A stretch of 64,000 nt of DNA from Lineus longissimus (Eukaryota; Nemertea; Pilidiophora; Heteronemertea; Lineidae): the NCBI RefSeq assembly GCF_910592395.1, contig NC_088313.1, forward strand, positions 15,392,437 to 15,456,436. Direction: 5' to 3'. The position numbers were made by a program, and so were the translations under genes. This document shows positions 24,978-37,100 of the stretch, in pieces. Each line of letters opens with the position of its first letter. Position 1 is the first letter of the stretch. Below the pieces are notes generated by a model, which was not told where the DNA came from, ran no database searches, and saw only the letters and a program-made list of their open reading frames with translations.

Positions 24978-26613
24978 CGTCGTCGTCCGTCGTCCGTTAG
25001 CAGGGCACGTTTCGTAACTGTTAAAGCTATTGAGTTGAAACTTGGTACACATGTACCCTTATGTAATGACACCTTGGAGACCAAGTTTCGGTCCGATTCG
25101 TTTCATGGTTTGGCCACCAGGGGGCCAAACGTTAAAAGTGAAAATATGCAATATCTCCCTTAATAGTAGTCGGGAAATTTTGAAAAAAATATGGTAGGTA
25201 CTTCTAGCAAAGGTGCATCATATATCCTCCGGGTTTTTGATTTGACCTCCTTTTCAAGGTCACAGAGGTCAAATGGTGTAAATTGGCCGTTAGGATGTAA
25301 CGATGGCACGTTTCTAAACTGCAATGGCTATTGATACCAAATTTGGTACACATTTACCCCTTAGTCAGGTGATCTTAGGGACCGAAGTTTGGTCCAATAT
25401 GATTCACCACTTGTCCACCAGGGGGCAAAATCCAAAAACCTTAAAAATGTGATTATTCCTTAACTTCTTGCCCGATTGCCACCAATTTGATATCATGGGT
25501 ACATCTAACCACCATACAGTATATGTCACACAGTTTTTTAATTTGACCTTCTTGTCAAGGTCACAGAGGTCAAATGGCGTAAATTCGCCGTCAGGCCGTA
25601 ACTATGGCACGTTTCTTAACTGCAATGACTATTGATCACAAATTAAGTACACATGTACCCCTTGGTCAGGTGATCTTAGGTACCGAAGTTTGGTGCGATC
25701 TGATTTGCCGTTTGGCCTCCAGGGAGGGGGCCAAATCCTAATCTCTTCAAAATGCCATTATTCCTAGTAATGACTTGCCCGATTGGCACCAATTTTATAT
25801 CATAGGTACATCTAATTCTAACAACCATTCAATGTGTCACCCGGGTCTTCTTTGATTTGACCTACTTTTCAAGGTCACAGAGGTCGAATGTATTGTAAAT
25901 TGGCCATTTTGGGGAAATTGTAATTGCTTGGACCTACATCAAACCTAACACTACATGACACAATACCATGCTCTTTATCCATCTTTCCTCCACATGAGGT
26001 GAGCACAATGGCCCTGGCCATTTCATTTGTCTTACAGGTTATGCTGTATTGCTCCTGTTCTGGCTGCCAAGGTGCTGCCAGGTTGTGAGGTGACTGTTGG
26101 CTCTGACCAGGAGGAGGATGGGAAGTGGCCCCATGCTGGGACTGCTGGTGCTATCAAGGAGATGGGCTCAAAGCATGTCAATACGAATGTCTCTATATCC
26201 TTTTTACCATTTTATGAATTCCTTCACAGCAATGCTAGATTTTCAGATGCCCGAATTTCGAATGTTACCTGATGTTTTTAAAAAGCAGAAAATATTGAAT
26301 TCAGCCATTGCATGATGAGACTGATGCAACATAAAAGCCAACAAGCATTATCAACTGTGGCACTGTCTACATACCCAAGTGATGATCTTCGTAATTCAAT
26401 TCAGTTCTGCCTCATTTGCAAAAGGTCTTCTTCTTTCCGTTCCAGGGACAATAATTATTGTTTGTTTTCCTTGACCATTCTGACAGTGCTCATGTGGATG
26501 TGTCAAACAAAATTGTGACGACTGCAGCATTCATGTGCAATACCGGAGTACATGAAGTCTTTGATGGAATTGGCAGTATGATCACCAATGTTTTGAGGCT
26601 GGCAGGAAAGTAA
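22353..26613 (+). CDS. GATD3: ES1/GATD3-type glutamine amidotransferase-like protein, mitochondrial
   Basis: Member of the DJ-1/class I glutamine amidotransferase-like superfamily (vertebrate ES1/GATD3, bacterial ElbB). Exons: 22353-22460, 22885-22937, 23167-23280, 23860-23979, 24268-24360, 26038-26194 and 26485-26613; 774 bp, 257 aa, close to the mammalian length. Family landmarks are [62 protein letters not shown], and [14 protein letters not shown] (163-176, the nucleophile-elbow region). The C-terminal exon ([17 protein letters not shown]) ends at TAA 26611-26613. I chose the ATG at 22353; an open frame runs further upstream but without an ATG. The first ~28 residues are Arg-containing and otherwise uncharged, as in a mitochondrial presequence, which fits the mitochondrial location known for vertebrate ES1. 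The exon 6/7 junction uses an AT-AC intron (separate entry). Its biochemical activity is not established. Confidence 0.93.
23451..23510. repeat. Dispersed repeat copy A
   Basis: The segment around CTTGGTTTGGTTGTGAACAG and CAGGAATTAAGTTC recurs in diverged form at 45440-45495 (TTGGTTTGGTTGTGAATAG). Both lie in introns and in the same orientation. Part of an unidentified interspersed repeat. Confidence 0.6.
23681..23703. repeat. (CAT)n microsatellite
   Basis: About seven CAT units in GATD3 intron 3. Confidence 0.9.
24890..26015. mobile_element. Interspersed element with three ~300-bp internal units in GATD3 intron 5
   Basis: It opens with the palindrome AGCTCACCTCT-TAGC-AGAGGTGAGCT (24890-24915) and a (CGT)n tract (about 24930-24997). 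Three diverged ~300-bp units follow, each starting GCACGTTTC (about 25006, 25306 and 25607). Each has a 'CCACCAGGGGGC' motif and ends near TTTGACCT...AAGGTCACAGAGGTC. A GAGGTGAGC copy lies near 25996, about 40 bp before the exon 6 acceptor. I recall similar 'gaggtgagct' repeats in lophotrochozoan genomes. No coding frame. Confidence 0.7.
26195..26484 (+). other. GATD3: U12-type AT-AC intron in GATD3
   Basis: This 290-bp intron starts ATATCCTTTT and ends TGAC, with TTCCTTGAC about ten bases before the end. These match the minor-spliceosome 5' site (ATATCCTT) and branch-site (TTCCTTRAC) consensus. No GT donor in the expected place keeps the frame. Joining at AT-AC in phase 0 gives [13 protein letters not shown], the same spacing between KH and AHVD that I recall for mammalian ES1. 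The other introns of this gene are ordinary GT-AG. Confidence 0.85.
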
Positions 26614-27141
26614 GAGATTCAATTTTGGACAAAGACTGCAATGAATCCTGTTGACAAGGTCAAAATGTGCTTCGTACTGTAGACTTGGGAAATGTATCCT
26701 GCAGGATATTTGATGATATTCTGTTTTTAATGACTGTGTATCTCACTATTGTATTCAGGGACAGATGCAGGACTTGGAGATTGATGGGGCCCTACTGATT
26801 GTGTCTACCTGTGGGTTTACCTAGTGGTCAGCTAAGACTTAGATCCAGTTCAGCTGATTAAGAGTTAGATTAAGGATATGAGTATCACCGCCTTCAGTGT
26901 GTCATGAGTCATCTGTGTGAACCCCCCTAAAAGAACTGCATTTATGGAGTATTTATGACGCAGTCCAACATGAGGTTTCATGACCAGAAAAATCCTGCTT
27001 TCATATGTGCTAATGCAGTTTCTGCTTCCTTGAAACAATGTTTATACTTAGTTTATTTGATTTACGACCGTGAGATGTACTTGTTTCTCCCAGAGAACAG
27101 TCTTGTGTGAAAAATGGAAACAAAAATGTACAAAATTTTCC

Positions 27142-27147
27142 AATAAA
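27142..27147 (+). terminator. Candidate poly(A) signal for GATD3
   Basis: AATAAA lies 529 bases after the GATD3 stop codon and is the first canonical hexamer I noticed downstream. It would give a 3'UTR of about 0.55 kb. No transcript evidence. Confidence 0.45.
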
Positions 27148-27599
27148 TTATGCAGTAATTATGAATGTATTCTATTCTTTCATAAGGACTTAATCAATAG
27201 TAATATTTCTGTACTCAAGTCCATGCAGGCTAGTTGTCCTGTCCTGCTGCCTTTTCCCGTGGAGGAAGTAGGCAGAGTGGCCAATTTTGACGTAGATTCT
27301 CCTGTCTAACGTGATGGAATTGGCCTCTTGTCTTGGAGCTCTTCTGACTTATGGGGTCGGCCTTGGATATTTTGGATATCATGTCAAACATGACGTCAAC
27401 CGATTCCACAACTTGGTAAAGTTCGGCCTCTCGCAGGAGGTGGTTGGGGCTACGCTGGAGCTGGCACCCACCACTGATCGTGTCGTGACTTTGTTTTGAT
27501 ATTACATTTTGGAAATCATGAATATTCTATCATATGATGAATATCCATGTCATTTCAATTCAAAATCTGTGTGATTTTGGTATTTTGGCTCTGTCCCAC

Positions 27600-27834
27600 G
27601 GTTATCCGTCTAACTCCTCATTTTTATACAAACCAGCAGCTTATGACCTGATCGGCGCTCCATTCACACAACATAATTGTTGTTGACGTCAGCGACGCTT
27701 CTCCATCCAGGCTAGTTTTTGTCTGGTCGGCGGCACGGATCTCCTTACAAAAGCCTTCAATTTCACAGAAAATAAACGTGCAAATAGCACCCCGACTAAG
27801 TCATTGAAATATTGAGTTGTTCAAGTGAGTATAA
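27600..27834 (+). promoter_or_regulatory. Possible promoter and non-coding first exon of the KY-like gene
   Basis: After the GATD3 3' end the sequence becomes relatively GC-rich and carries a full palindromic cAMP-response-type site TGACGTCA at 27684-27691. It ends at a good splice donor (CAA|GTGAGTAT at 27835). A splice acceptor (ACCTTCAG) at 31144 lies just before the KY-like start codon, so a non-coding first exon here could join to it across a 3.3 kb intron. The join is inferred and could be wrong. Confidence 0.3.
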
Positions 27835-30800
27835 ATTCTAAATCCACTCGTATTCACTTCGTACTTTTGTTAGAATCGCTGTGTTAGTTCGGGGCCGGAT
27901 CTACATGTTTTGTGTGGAATGGCCCAGATTGTAAAGCCACGCCCAACAATAATGTACATCACTACATGTAGCCATGCATTTGGTGTTGATTGAATTTCAT
28001 TCTTGGCATCAAACATGCAAAGGCAAGGGTAGATGATGACGTTGTGATGAAATTCCGTGTATGAAAATTGGAGGACATCGACATACTGGTATTGCCCATA
28101 TCATGAGTTTGACCTCCATTATCATAAACTTGGTCATGATGACATTGTCATTCATGCATTGATCATCGACATATTGAGGCATGTCATGATGTGCTCGATA
28201 TCTGTTGTTGTTGTCATGATGATGTCATTGATGATTGTGAGTATGGTCGATGGACGATTTTGACAAAGACAAACCAGAGCCCAAACAAAGTGAATGAGCA
28301 CTCTCGGAACATGTCACTCAGAAGGCCTAAGCCAACTTCGTACAATGCCATGAGCCACTGTGATGCATGACAGGTCTGTGCCCAAACGAATTATACCTGC
28401 AGTGATAAAAGAACACTTTGCTTTTGCAAACAAAAAACCATGACCACGGCATGAATTTGCTTAAAAAGTTCTCTGGCCATCCATTTGTAAAAAAATGGTC
28501 AACAAGGCATAAGAAGAGTATACTGGGTTTAGGCCTACTTGACCAGCCAATCAGTCAAGTTCAGATGGTTGGGCAGGACTCCTTGTATTGTAATATTTTG
28601 TAACTTCATATCATCACATTTAGATTGGAATTTGTACACTCATGTTCTTAATGGCTTCCTACACTTGATGTTCTGATAGTACTATAGCGACCTTCTGCAT
28701 ACTGCAGTGGCAGGATAGTGGTTATCAGTATCACACTAAGCCCAAACGATGTGGACACAACTATCTACACGTACATAAAGGAGAGCATATTTTAGCAGGG
28801 ACAATTCATTTGTAAATCTAAATATGTCCTGAATGGACCTGCGTCCATTATCTCTGGCCATTCATCCTGCATGCTATTGTTGATGTGGTGAGCTGAACTC
28901 GTATGCAATTTGAGAAAATAGGTCACCATTTATTATAGGTATTCATGAGAAACTTTCCCATTCAGTGTGGCGGCCTGAATATAGAGGAGTTCTCATTATA
29001 ATGTGAAAAGGACATGAATATTGTTTAAAAAATCGTTCAAAGATTATAATATTCTCCATGTCTATTATTAATGCCTGATGCAAAAACATTCTATTGACTT
29101 GATTTAGCGGCTGTATTAGTCTTGCTGCAACTGCAGCTGCAAATGAAATAGTCATTTCAGATTATTAATGAGGGTAATGAAGTTATGCTTCAATAGTGTG
29201 CATATTCATGATCGCTTCATCAAGACCCTGCATATCATTACAACAGGTTGGTTGTTCACATTCCAAGTCATACGCTAAACCAGTCTTTGGTAGCTCTATT
29301 TCTCTGCATCATTCTCGTCAATCAACTTGGCTGCATGCTGCCTACCCTTTTGACTCAGTCAGAGTGAGGTGAATGATATTTTTAGAAATTTCCCCATCGG
29401 CCCCAGAAAAATGCCAAGGTATCTTGTGCAGCTTCAGGCAACCCAAACTACTTCTCGGTGGCAAAGCCCTGACATGCTTCGGCCTTTCAGGTGATGTCTT
29501 CTGAAATCTCTTACTGCAGAAATTGTTGTCTGAGCACACCAAGCATGGGGCATCGTCAGAGCTTTGTCCAAATTGTTTGACTTGGAGGCGCTGCCACTAT
29601 GTGATTGCTGAATCAATATTCTTGCAGGAAATGCTGACTGCTTGGGTTACATAAAGCGACATCTCACAAAATTCAATCCTTAGTGATATCTTTTGGTTAC
29701 AAAAAGGAGGGACAGATCAATCCCGAGTCATGGGAACGGTTCCTCAGCTCAGGTGAAGGTATGAGGCTCAAGTCCTGCCTTTCTCCTTTGCAATGCAAAT
29801 ATGCTTACTTTCCTTGGAGCATACCTCCCATCTTGTTTGGTTTTGATAGCACACTACAGATGCTCCCAATGGATCAGTTTCTTGGGCGTGATTGGCAAGG
29901 GCTGTTGGCCATCGCCATCGGGGAAATAATTTATACCTGAACAACTTGTGGTATTTTCTGTAGAGTGCCTGCCTTAGCGCGCGTACATGTAGTTAGATGA
30001 TCCATCGCTGTAGAGATAGTGTATTACATGCTTTCTTTGATCCATTAGTTAGTATTAGACTTACTTATTGGAACCTTTGAAGGAGAATAATGTCTAAACC
30101 CATTGGATCCAATCAAATGGACAGAAAGTGGGGGCTTACAGGCCGGTAGTTAGCTTTTTGGTCACGGAAAACACTTCTTTTATTCTCACTCAGTCAGTCT
30201 GAAAACTGGCCAAAATCTGCACTTTGAAAAAAATCATTTTTGTGACCCTTGGTGGATTTATGCATTAGAGGGATTGGAGAGAGTATTGCAAGGTACAGTT
30301 AAGTAAAATTGAGTTGTAAAATTTAAACCAAGGCACAACATTATTCTTTTTTCGAAATTCTTGGGTTTTAAATGCAGTTGATTGGCACTGCTACTTGAAA
30401 AATCCTTATTTCATGCTCGCCTGTTGTGTGTCTTACCTGTAGCCTATTCACATACTATTTCCTTGATACAAAAAACTTGACATATCTTAGACATGAGCAA
30501 TGGCCTAGACTCCACACTCGAGATAGGCTGCAGAGCATAACTTTGTCTTGGGTTCGACTAGAGGATATCCTGCATTTTCTGAATGAATCAGTCATACTCT
30601 GGCCAGATCAGGTCAGCCTTTCCGCCCACACTTATGTATTGGGGTGTGGATGTATTCTGAACTGGGCTCTACACGTACATGAAAGCAAGGGAGGTCTGCC
30701 AATCTTGATGTACGTGTTGGTATTAAAGTCTGTCCTGGTCATTTGCCAGGTTGCATATTAAATTAAAACGACAGTCTTTTTGTCTTCAAAAGATCTCCCT

Positions 30801-31144
30801 GCTATCCAATGGCTGTTCCCCATGATTATGGGCCTTAAAAGTTCTCTCCTGGTGGCTTGTTCAACTCATTAGGTAGAATTGAAAAGGGGGGTGACTTATG
30901 TGTTACTTGGGACCGTCCCCTATCTCAGCCAATTGCATGTAGGTTTTGGTCACATCCAGTATTCGATTTGATCTTTTCTATGCAGTTGCCAGAAGACGAA
31001 GAGCACCAAGATGTCTGGTTGTCCATCAGAATCGTCATCCATGGCATGTGGGAAAATCTAACCTTGCATTTGTAAATTCGGAGGAGAGCTTGCTGCTTTT
31101 GCTGCAAATTATCACTCAACCATTTCTTGTGTTTTTACCTTCAG

Positions 31145-31185
31145 GTTGTAATTGAAGTCCAGGATAGAAAGAAGTAAGATACAAA
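31145..31185 (+). other. 5'UTR part of the first coding exon of the KY-like gene
   Basis: A polypyrimidine tract and CAG acceptor end at 31144. The 41 bases that follow contain an in-frame stop before the ATG at 31186, so coding starts at that ATG and an upstream non-coding exon is implied. Confidence 0.55.
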
Positions 31186-34100
31186 ATGGCTGGAGTTCCG
31201 CCAACTTTTAACCCGAAACCGGTCGATCCCAAGTCACGACCAAAACCATCGCCACCCAAGTTCCTGAAACATCAGGTCTATGAAGATGCCGTTGTCTTCC
31301 GCCGGATCGACGAGCATGCCATAACGGTGAGTAACCTTAAAGGGAACTGGAACCGCCGAGCGATTTATTCAACTTTTCGACTTTCACCGCCCGAGAAAGT
31401 CAAACTTCCAACTTCCTATTCGAGTTCAGATTTGTAGCTCCGCCCCCAGTGCCCGAGCATGCGCAGTTCAATTTGTTATTATTGAGAATCATGTGAGAAT
31501 CATGTGAGAATCATTTGAGTCATGCGATCTTTCATTCATGAGTTTTCGTAGTAAATTCCATAGTAGTGACGTCACTCAATGATTGACAGCTAGGCGCCAT
31601 GTTTCATTCATGCCTCGTTCTGATCACCCGATACGCGGGAAATGAAAACGAGGTCATACGAACTGGCTTGGCGGTTTCAGTTCCCTTTAAACATGGATTT
31701 GAATGCGGCTGGCAATATTGCAGTGGAGGTCCGCTTTTGACTATGAAGATGCATAACCAGAAGGAAATTGAAATTCTGCTGATCACATATAGACCGATGA
31801 GTCTGCATGAAATTGATGCTATCTAAAACAAAATGGTGAATCAGAACGATTCAATAGCAATCAATCATGACACTGAGTAAGGACTCTGGCAAATCTATGC
31901 CCCTGGACCAATTTGAATTTTGCTAGAGTACATGTTCTCTTCATCCCTGCATCCTGGTTGCTATGACATTCACCAGAGCCAGACAGACCAACGAAATCAA
32001 TACCTTGGTGATATTGATCAGGCTGGAATAAATGGACCAATCTATTTTTAGCAAAAGAAGAATGGGTTCCCAGTCTTGGTGCTCTGCCATCTGATGATGT
32101 TTTGTATTCTTCCAAGGGATGCACACTGTGTCACAGCTGTCAGATATACTGCTATATCAAGCTGGTTTCGCTGGAGGTTGGGGTGGTTTCCTTGCCAGTA
32201 GTTTTCAAAGATCTGGTTGGTTTTAATGAAGTTCTTTAGGTGTTTTTTGGCATCCTTAAATCTCAAGTATCTCTTAGTAACTTCTTAGCATTTCTCAATC
32301 CCGCCTGCTAGTGCTACACTGGAAAACTAGAAATGTAAAAGGTGCATTTATTGATTAAATATGGAGAAAGCAGAAATGCCAGACTGCACCCGTTGGCACG
32401 AGAGCGAAATCACTTATCATGATGTTCTGATAAGAACAAGATGGAAGCTCCAAGACTGTTTACTAGTATCTCCCTGATAGCCTTTTCACATGGAATGTTA
32501 GCCCCAGACTGATATACACATGCTTGGGGCAATCTATCATTTCTGAATATGCTGATAGTGTTATCTCATTTTTAAACACTTTTTTGCTATACATTCATAA
32601 ACTAAGCCCTTGCATGACTTAACAAAACCATCATACCCTAGTGACAGCCAGCACTCCCTAGCTCCTATCCTAACGGGATGCAAGTAGCCCATTCTCAAGC
32701 GCCTGACTATGACATTGACAAGCAAATTTCATATATCAAGTCAGACCCGAGTTTCTGAATTGAACCCCATTTCAGGCCCTATTGTCCACCTGTTCATCGC
32801 CCGAATCTAGCTACATTATTACTTGATCTGCACCAGACTTAAAAACGAGTCGTATCGGCTGCAATGTTTTGGGAGGACCAGTGTGTTGGTTGGAGAGCAT
32901 ACTGTTGTGAACTCAAGTTCTCTTTGGGTGGAAATGGCGACTGATTATCTCTTTACATACGCAGCCTGCTGTTAATTAATCAATTTTCCAGGCACCAGTC
33001 TGTCCCAAATGACTGGCTGCAGTCTGATGAGAAGATCTAGCCATGTACATACATCAACCTATGTTTGCATGATTTGACTACCATTTCACAATAGGGTCAT
33101 ACCTCGGTCAGTCTTGTCTAATGATATTTATTTAGGTTGGCATTGTGGATTGCCCTTAATGGAATAGATGGACAGTTGGCACACCCAAGAATAAAGCGAT
33201 CAAACAGGCCTGACCTATATAATATCAGGTTTTAGTGTACGGGTTTGGTTTGTGAGTAATATAACATGTATTAGAAGCAGTCTCCACTCGAATCGAATCA
33301 AAATGAAATACTATGAGTTGGTCCAGCCTCACCAGTAAGCGAGGGCTGTCTCCAAAATATTGAGCATCCTCTCAATAACTCAGTTGATCATGTTGATGGG
33401 TTTCAATAGGTTGAAGCCCTTTGGCTTTGGGAGGAAGACAAGGTCATGAAAACCCTCAATAGTGTCCACATATCTGCTATATAGAGTGTGCAGTCACTTG
33501 CTGGCTTTGTCAGCCGATTGCGTCAAAAACGTGTAAAATATCCTTCATAATATTGTGGCACAAGGGACTCTCCGTTATCCAGTTTTGGTTCAAGGTAATT
33601 CTCACACCTTGAAACAAGAAAACCTGATTGTCCATCGTATAACAGAAAGTTTAACCCATTCATGTGTTGTATCTTTGCAGGTGGCGCGTAACCCTCATAA
33701 GAACTTCCGGGATCTTATGTGGGATCTGGTTTACCGTGCCAACTTTACCGACCTCGAGAAAGTTAGGTGAGTGGGTGTGACCAGGTCTTGATCATTACTG
33801 CAGAGGCATCACAGACTGATCTTGAAATTCATGGTCATGGTCATGGGCAGACCAAAAAATATTTGAATTGGTTATATATCTGTCTTGTAGTTGAAAATGC
33901 AACTAGACTTCCATTTCGTTTTGCAGTTCTACTACCCTTTCCTCCAAAATACAAAAATGTCAGATACAACTTGTTAGCCCTGAGTTGACAAGTTGACAAC
34001 TTAGTTTAAGTGCAATATACCTGATGATTCTTTGTAAGTAAAGGATCTTTTTAATCCTCTTTCAGAATCATTTTCCGATGGATGACTGCCAAGAACATGT

Positions 34101-37100
34101 ACATCATCCAGTTCGACCAGGAGCTGCCTGGGACACCTGAGGAGGTGCTGACTGCCTTCAGGAGGAGGAAGGGAACCTTCGCCAAGATCCTGGAGACCAT
34201 GTGCATGTAAGTATCACCAGATAGACAATTTCGAAGAGAAGTATCTCGCTGCAAGTTAACTTGAGCAAGCTGCTTCTGGGAATCTGATTTCTACAAATTC
34301 ACACATGACGGCGAGGCTGAGGGGTGGACTCGAGCAGGTTTGGGGTTGTGAGCAGAGCGGAACATCCTTGCAATAGAAGAAGATATGAGCCATGGCACAT
34401 GTTGCCAAAATATTGGTTTCGAGCATCATCTGAACTCTCCATTTTGCCCACATCGGGTCTCATGTTTGGACCATCTTGGTTGTTGTCACTGCCGTACATA
34501 AATGTAAGGTGATTTGCTCAAGTTTTGTTTCTTATTTCAGCCATGCTGGTCTTCACTGTGTCACTGTCAATGGATTTGCCAAGGGTGTTGACTACCACCC
34601 AGGAAAGATCTTCACTGGTACTGCCTATAACCATAGCTGGAATGCCGTCAATGTTGCTGGCTCTTGGCAACTGATCGATGCCCACTGGGCAACCAGGTAC
34701 CTTTCCTCCGAGAAGAATCTGCCTGAGAATCTCGTCTATGAGTATGACGACTTCTACTTCCTGATGGAGCCCCAACAGGCTGTGTACAGCCACTTCCCTG
34801 AGGATAGCTCATGGCAGCTCCTCCCCAGGCCTGTCAACCTGGCCCAGTATGAGGACCTCCCTCTGGCCAAGTCGCAGTTCTTCAAGTGCTACCTGGATTT
34901 CCTTGAGAACAACCATGGCGTTGTCCGCACCAAGGACGGCAAGCTCCAGATGACCTTGGCCTTCTGGAGACCTTGCACTTTCACCTTTAAGTTGGCTTTT
35001 GTCGATTCGTTCTCCGAGGAATACAAAGGACAGGATTTGAAGAACTACGTCCTCCAGGAGACAACCGGAAACAGGATCAACTTCTTCCTCCGTGCACCAA
35101 CCAAGGGAGAGTTCTACCTGACCATCTACGCCCAGCATATCCCCGATAAGCTGACCATCGAGACTACTTTCCGGGCTGCAGCTGAATACAAGATCATCTG
35201 TGACAAGGCAGCTGAAGATTCGCATCCATACCCGAAGTGCTCCGACACCAACTGGGGCCCAGGTTACCCAGTGTCGCAGTTCGACCTCATCCCGAATACT
35301 AAGGAGGGAGTCATCACTGCACCCAACGGACATGCCGATGTCGGATTCTTTAAGAATGACCCGAAAGTCAATCTCCTTGCTAAGCTGAAGAAACCAGGCA
35401 TGGAAGACCAGACCTTGGATCGCTGCATCAAGGAGCAGGACCGTGGCAACGAGTGCAACTTCAGTGTCGATCTTCCCCAGCGTGGCGAGTATGGTTTGGA
35501 GATCTATGCGAACAAGCCTGAAGATGGCACCACGTACACCCACATGTGCCAGTACATGCTCGCCTACCCTGAGAAACCGCAAGGAGACAAGCAGTTCAAG
35601 GAGAACTACGACTTGACACCTGTAACCAGTGCCAAGCCGGGTAGTGCCCACATGATCAAGCCTTATGGTAGCTACCAACCTGGAACTGGCTCGGTAAGTT
35701 ATTGAATTCGTGGCTGTCTCTCTCGAGGAACATACATGTCATAAATACTCCATCATCCTCACTCATTTGATCACCCAGCATGATATTGACTTCGAAGACT
35801 TGAGTTCTATTTGAAGGTCAGTTTTGACAATTGAACATTCTGAATTGTCCATGCTGCGGCATTGCCATCATTAGATGGCATCATGGCTGACACGTCCTGA
35901 ATGCTTGGTCTATACCTCTCGCCTGATCCCGGGCAGATTCAAGTCACCCAATCCTGCTCAATGAGCTGTCAAAGACCAAGTGCTAATCACTGTTTTCGCC
36001 AAGAATTCATTACTTCATCTTTCATGACACCCAGTACGTTCCCGTGGTGCAAAGTCACCTCAAGTGATCTTTCTGGCAGAAGTTGTTTCTTTCACAAATA
36101 TACCCTCAATGCTAATTGGCTTTTGATCTGCTGCTGTTCTTAGGTACAATATAAAATTAGGACTTCCATTGTAAGTACGCTGCATTGAGCATTTTCAGGC
36201 AGTTGCATGCAGAGCGACCAAAAATGTTTGCTTTGGTTGCCATCCTCTATCCTGAACTTGACCATCATGATTGATGTTGAATTGGATTGACTGAAGAATT
36301 GAACATCACTATCCAGGAAAACTGTATTGTCTCTTTTTCCTTCCGATATCTCAAACCTACCATACCACGGGTAGGTCTTGAGTTGAACCCTTCTCTGCAT
36401 TGATAATTTGCATTTTATTTGATATAGCCTGACACCACAAAGTCTGTGTGTGATCTTTCTTAAAGATCATATGTGTTGATTTTGTCGATGCACATTGGGG
36501 TACAGATATTTTTTCAACATTTTTTTGCGAAGACTCTTCCATTGAACTACGCTCTGACTGAGATTTTGGCCAAATTTAAACAAGCGATCGAGAATGCAAA
36601 TTTATACTCGGCAGTGGGTATGGATCATCAATCTAGGTGCAAAGCTAAATGAGGGAGTTGGGTTAGTGATGCGTGTACTATTTTGAAATGCTATGAAGTT
36701 TGTTCTGGTAATGGTTTTTCTACTCCACAATACAAATGACCCATCGACTACTCCGGGTAGTATCATTAGGTGCCAGGTGGAGGCAAGATGCAAAACAGTC
36801 ATCTTATATTCACGTCACTGCCTTGAAATGTTGAAAAAATGACTTGCCCCTAACTGCATGAGAAAGTGGAAGAAAGGAAATCCTATCAAAAATAAACACC
36901 CTCCTCAATCTACCCCCTTCCTGTTACAGCTTGCCGCTGATGCTGGTATGGAGAAGAAGTCGCCCTCCAAGAAGGGCAAGAAGGGACCAGCTACCGCTCC
37001 CAAGCCAGGCCAACAGCATGCCTATGAGGAGGAACTCCCACCACCACCGCCAGAGTTCCTGCAGCCAATGCAGGACACCCAGTTCCAATACGTGCCCAGG

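Larger units (their letters stand above)
26614..31144. other. GATD3 3' flank and KY-like upstream region
   Basis: Contains the GATD3 3'UTR (to about 27165), the candidate promoter/exon at 27600-27834, and then AT-rich sequence. Open frames of 62-111 codons (27314-27499, 29683-29940 and 30426-30761) resemble no known family. Most of this is probably the first intron of the KY-like gene. Confidence 0.45.

Noticed and set aside
24921-24997. (CGT)n tract as a coding or CRISPR-like array
   Set aside because: Simple microsatellite inside an interspersed repeat; no spacers and no reading-frame role. CRISPR arrays are not expected in an animal genome.
27684-27691. TGACGTCA as a firm cAMP-response promoter element
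   Set aside because: The same octamer also occurs at 16567 and 31567 in introns, so alone it is weak evidence; kept only as part of a low-confidence promoter call.
34809-35678. 289-codon open frame on the minus strand
   Set aside because: It lies antisense to the long KY-like module 1 exon. GC-rich third positions of the sense frame remove stops from the antisense; the peptide has no family features.
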